This document shows, one piece after another, positions 13,369 to 14,803 of a stretch of DNA of 14,803 bases; positions within the stretch are counted from its first letter, which is position 1; the number at the start of each line of letters is the position of its first letter. The stretch covers positions 1 through 14,803 of the forward strand of contig JBCCLI010000141.1 in assembly GCA_039026975.1 (NCBI GenBank), read 5' to 3'. The stretch comes from JBCBKZ01 sp039026975 (lineage in GTDB: Bacteria > Bacteroidota > Bacteroidia > J057). The position numbers and the translations under genes were made by a program. The notes below the pieces were generated by a model. That model was not told the DNA's origin, made no database searches, and saw only the letters and a program-made list of their open reading frames with translations.

Positions 13369-14042
13369 TTTTCACTTAGAAACTTGTAGCCAACTCCTTT
13401 GATCGTAAGAATGTATTCCTCTCCTATTTTTTCGCGAAGTTTTCTCACATGTACATCTATGGTCCTATCCACTACGTAAACGTCTCCCCATACTTTTTCC
13501 AGTAGTTTCTCCCTTCTGAACACTTTCCCGGGCCTGGAAGCCATAAAATACAGGAGCTCAAACTCCTTCCTCGGTAAGGTAAGAACATTTTCCCCCTTTT
13601 TTACCAGATACTCATCTTTGATGATTTCCAGATCATGTATCCTTAAGGTAGATTCTATCTCTGTGGGAAGTTCTCTTCTCATGATAGCACGAATCCGGCT
13701 GACCAATACCCGGGGTTTAATAGGCTTGGAGATATAATCATCAGCACCAGCTTCAAATCCAGCTAATTCAGAGTATTCTTCAGATCTGGCTGTGAGAAAC
13801 ACTATATAAATCCTATCCATATCTGGTAGGCCCCTAATTCTTCTGCACGTTTCTATACCATCAAGCTTAGGCATCATTATATCCAAAAGAATCATATCAG
13901 GCTTTTCTCTGACGGCAAGGTCTATGGCTTTCTCTCCGTCTAAGGCTTTCAATACTTGGTACCCCTCTTGTTCCAGATTATACTCAAGGAGATCCAGAAT
14001 ATCTTCCTCATCATCTACGATCAATATTTTTTTATCAGGCAT
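13365..14042 (-). CDS. PhoB/OmpR-family response regulator
   Basis: The 225-residue protein has a receiver domain (about 4-120) with acidic pocket Asp10/Asp11, phosphoacceptor Asp54 in Leu-Leu-Asp-Ile-Met-Met-Pro, switch residue Thr84 and Lys106 in Ser-Lys-Pro. A winged-helix DNA-binding domain (about 133-223) follows, with Leu-Pro-Arg-Lys-Glu-Phe-Glu-Leu-Leu and the recognition helix region Arg-Thr-Ile-Asp-Val-His-Val-Arg-Lys-Leu-Arg. Phosphorylation by the overlapping kinase gene product should promote dimerisation and promoter binding. The sequence is strongly PhoB-like, but no phosphate-transport genes are visible, so a phosphate role is only possible. An exact -7 box lies 39 bases upstream of the ATG. 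Confidence 0.97.
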   Translation of the reverse strand: MPDKKILIVDDEEDILDLLEYNLEQEGYQVLKALDGEKAIDLAVREKPDMILLDIMMPKLDGIETCRRIRGLPDMDRIYIVFLTARSEEYSELAGFEAGADDYISKPIKPRVLVSRIRAIMRRELPTEIESTLRIHDLEIIKDEYLVKKGENVLTLPRKEFELLYFMASRPGKVFRREKLLEKVWGDVYVVDRTIDVHVRKLREKIGEEYILTIKGVGYKFLSEK

Positions 14043-14080
14043 AGGGTTTTATGCTCAGCTTGGCTATCAGTGGATTATAC

Positions 14081-14088
14081 CAAATATA
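14081..14088 (-). promoter_or_regulatory. Candidate -7 promoter box of the two-component operon
   Basis: On the minus strand TATATTTG matches TAnnTTTG exactly, in an A/T-rich stretch, and would place the transcript start about 30 bases before the response-regulator ATG. I see no good TTG at the usual -33 distance, so this is a half-site call. Confidence 0.45.
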
Positions 14089-14189
14089 CAAATTAACACC
14101 AGTTTCTTATTCAGCAGATTTTTAGGCCTATGAGACCTCCTAATATCCATGAACAAGCTACTAACTCATAGATTTATTACAGAACATTT

Positions 14190-14268
14190 ATGTTAATTCA
14201 TTGATTCTTGGCAGAATAATCAGAATTCAATTATTCCATTCTCAAATAAGTAACTACTGAATTAACAT
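14190..14268. repeat. Nested inverted repeats in an A/T-rich spacer
   Basis: The outer arms ATGTTAATTCA (14190-14200) and TGAATTAACAT (14258-14268) are exact 11-base complements. Inside them GAATAAT (14214-14220) and ATTATTC (14230-14236) are exact 7-base complements around a 9-base loop that contains GAATTC. The two dyads have centres only four bases apart. Function unknown; it could form a branched RNA hairpin or be a protein site. Confidence 0.45.
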
Positions 14269-14392
14269 GTGCCTACATAATTTCTGGCTTATCCCCATGA
14301 ATAGGCCTGAAATCCTGTTTGAGCCCATAAGATGAGCTTTCTCCTGTAAAAGTATTCCTACTAGTAGCACTCACCCAGATTCATCGAATAAA

Positions 14393-14803
14393 TTAATCAA
14401 ATAGCTCCGCTAACTTTTCTTCCAATGCTCTGCCCCTCAGATTTCTGGCTATCACCTTCCCTTCTTTATCAAGAAGAAAGGAAGAAGGTATAGCATTTAT
14501 CTTATATAGCCGCGCTGCTTCACTATCATAGTATTTTAAATCGCTTACCTGATCCCATACCAATCCATCTTTATCGATAGCCTCAATCCATTTATCCTTT
14601 GACCTATCCAGGCTTACACCAAATACCGTGAAACCATTTTTCTTATACTTTTGGTAGGCCTTTACTATGTTAGGATTTTCTATCCTACAGGGCTTACACC
14701 AGGCAGCCCAAAAGTCTAATAACACTACTTTCCCTCTGAGAGAATACAGGCTTTTATTTCTACCGGAAGGGGTGGGTAAGATAATATCAGGGGGAGTAGC
14801 TCC
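14393..14803 (-). CDS. TlpA/ResA-type thioredoxin-fold protein (N-terminus outside window)
   Basis: The minus-strand frame is open from the stop at 14393 to the right edge with no stop, giving 136 residues. The apparent start GTG at 14725 is internal: it falls inside Arg-Gly-Lys-Val-Val-Leu-Leu-Asp-Phe-Trp, the conserved lead-in to the active site. Upstream sequence reads Pro-Pro-Asp-Ile-Ile-Leu-Pro and Leu-Tyr-Ser-Leu-Arg, as in TlpA/ResA/AhpC-TSA proteins. The redox motif Trp-Cys-Lys-Pro-Cys has cysteines at visible residues 36 and 39. Later marks are Phe-Gly-Val-Ser-Leu-Asp, the cis-proline in Ala-Ile-Pro-Ser-Ser, and Leu-Leu-Asp-Lys-Glu-Gly. Such proteins reduce or exchange disulfides in the periplasm, for example during cytochrome c maturation. 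A signal peptide or extra N-terminal domain would lie outside the window. Confidence 0.95.
   Translation of the reverse strand, partial: GATPPDIILPTPSGRNKSLYSLRGKVVLLDFWAAWCKPCRIENPNIVKAYQKYKKNGFTVFGVSLDRSKDKWIEAIDKDGLVWDQVSDLKYYDSEAARLYKINAIPSSFLLDKEGKVIARNLRGRALEEKLAELFD

Larger units (their letters stand above)
14043..14392. other. Noncoding stretch with nested inverted repeats
   Basis: These 350 bases separate the thioredoxin-like gene from the response-regulator gene, both on the minus strand. I see no credible open frame. The part near 14042 holds the promoter box. The middle (14190-14268) holds two nearly concentric inverted repeats. A 10-base palindrome CTACTAGTAG lies at 14358-14367. 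No standard intrinsic terminator for the thioredoxin gene is visible. Confidence 0.55.

Noticed and set aside
13365..14042. Naming the two-component pair phoB/phoR
   Set aside because: Sequence similarity is strong, but no pst, phoU or phosphatase gene is present in the window, so the specific role is not supported.
351..14300. The ten-base word GGCTTATCCC in both the left and right noncoding stretches as a dispersed repeat
   Set aside because: The match does not extend beyond about ten bases, so it is compatible with chance in a window of this size.

Overview
The window looks like ordinary chromosomal DNA from a member of the Bacteroidota, most likely a Cytophagales-type bacterium. The evidence is a moderate-to-low GC content, a stand-alone pheS without pheT beside it, lipoproteins with a Cys-Ser-Asp-Asp-Asp type export signal, weak Shine-Dalgarno sequences, promoter-like TAnnTTTG boxes, and a sigma factor paired with a single-span TPR partner. 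I cannot name a genus. I see no tRNA, rRNA, CRISPR array, insertion sequence, phage gene or integration site. No base-composition break suggests recent transfer.

Layout from left to right: the C-terminal end of an unknown gene (+, 1-116); a 383-base noncoding stretch with two clear inverted repeats; a coiled-coil lipoprotein and pheS (both -); a secreted leucine-rich-repeat protein and a small VOC/glyoxalase-fold protein (both -); a DUF2805/TIGR03643 helix-turn-helix protein (+); a short single-span protein with a TonB C-terminal domain (-); an HtrA/DegP-type protease (+) that ends at a perfect bidirectional terminator shared with a predicted surface metalloprotease lipoprotein (-); a D-2-hydroxyacid dehydrogenase (-); a secreted M28 zinc peptidase (+); a membrane TPR protein and its ECF-like sigma factor (-); ribH and an upstream membrane TPR gene overlapping by ATGA (-); a PhoR/PhoB-like kinase and response regulator, also overlapping by ATGA (-); and, across the right edge, a TlpA/ResA-type thioredoxin whose N-terminus lies outside the window (-).

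The genes do not form one pathway. The recurring theme is envelope biology: two signal-peptide proteins, two lipoproteins, a periplasmic HtrA, a TonB-domain protein, a thiol-disulfide protein and two regulatory pairs (sigma/anti-sigma candidate, PhoR/PhoB) that could respond to envelope or nutrient state. Housekeeping content is pheS and ribH.

I found no convincing undescribed multi-gene system. The best second looks are the sigma/TPR pair with semi-palindromes upstream, the metzincin-like surface lipoprotein with a lectin-like tail, a PhoR-like kinase with almost no periplasmic loop, a TonB-domain protein too short for a normal TonB, and structured noncoding stretches at both ends of the window. 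For five genes my start differs from the longest open frame or uses a non-ATG codon, or the gene runs off the window; this is stated in each entry.
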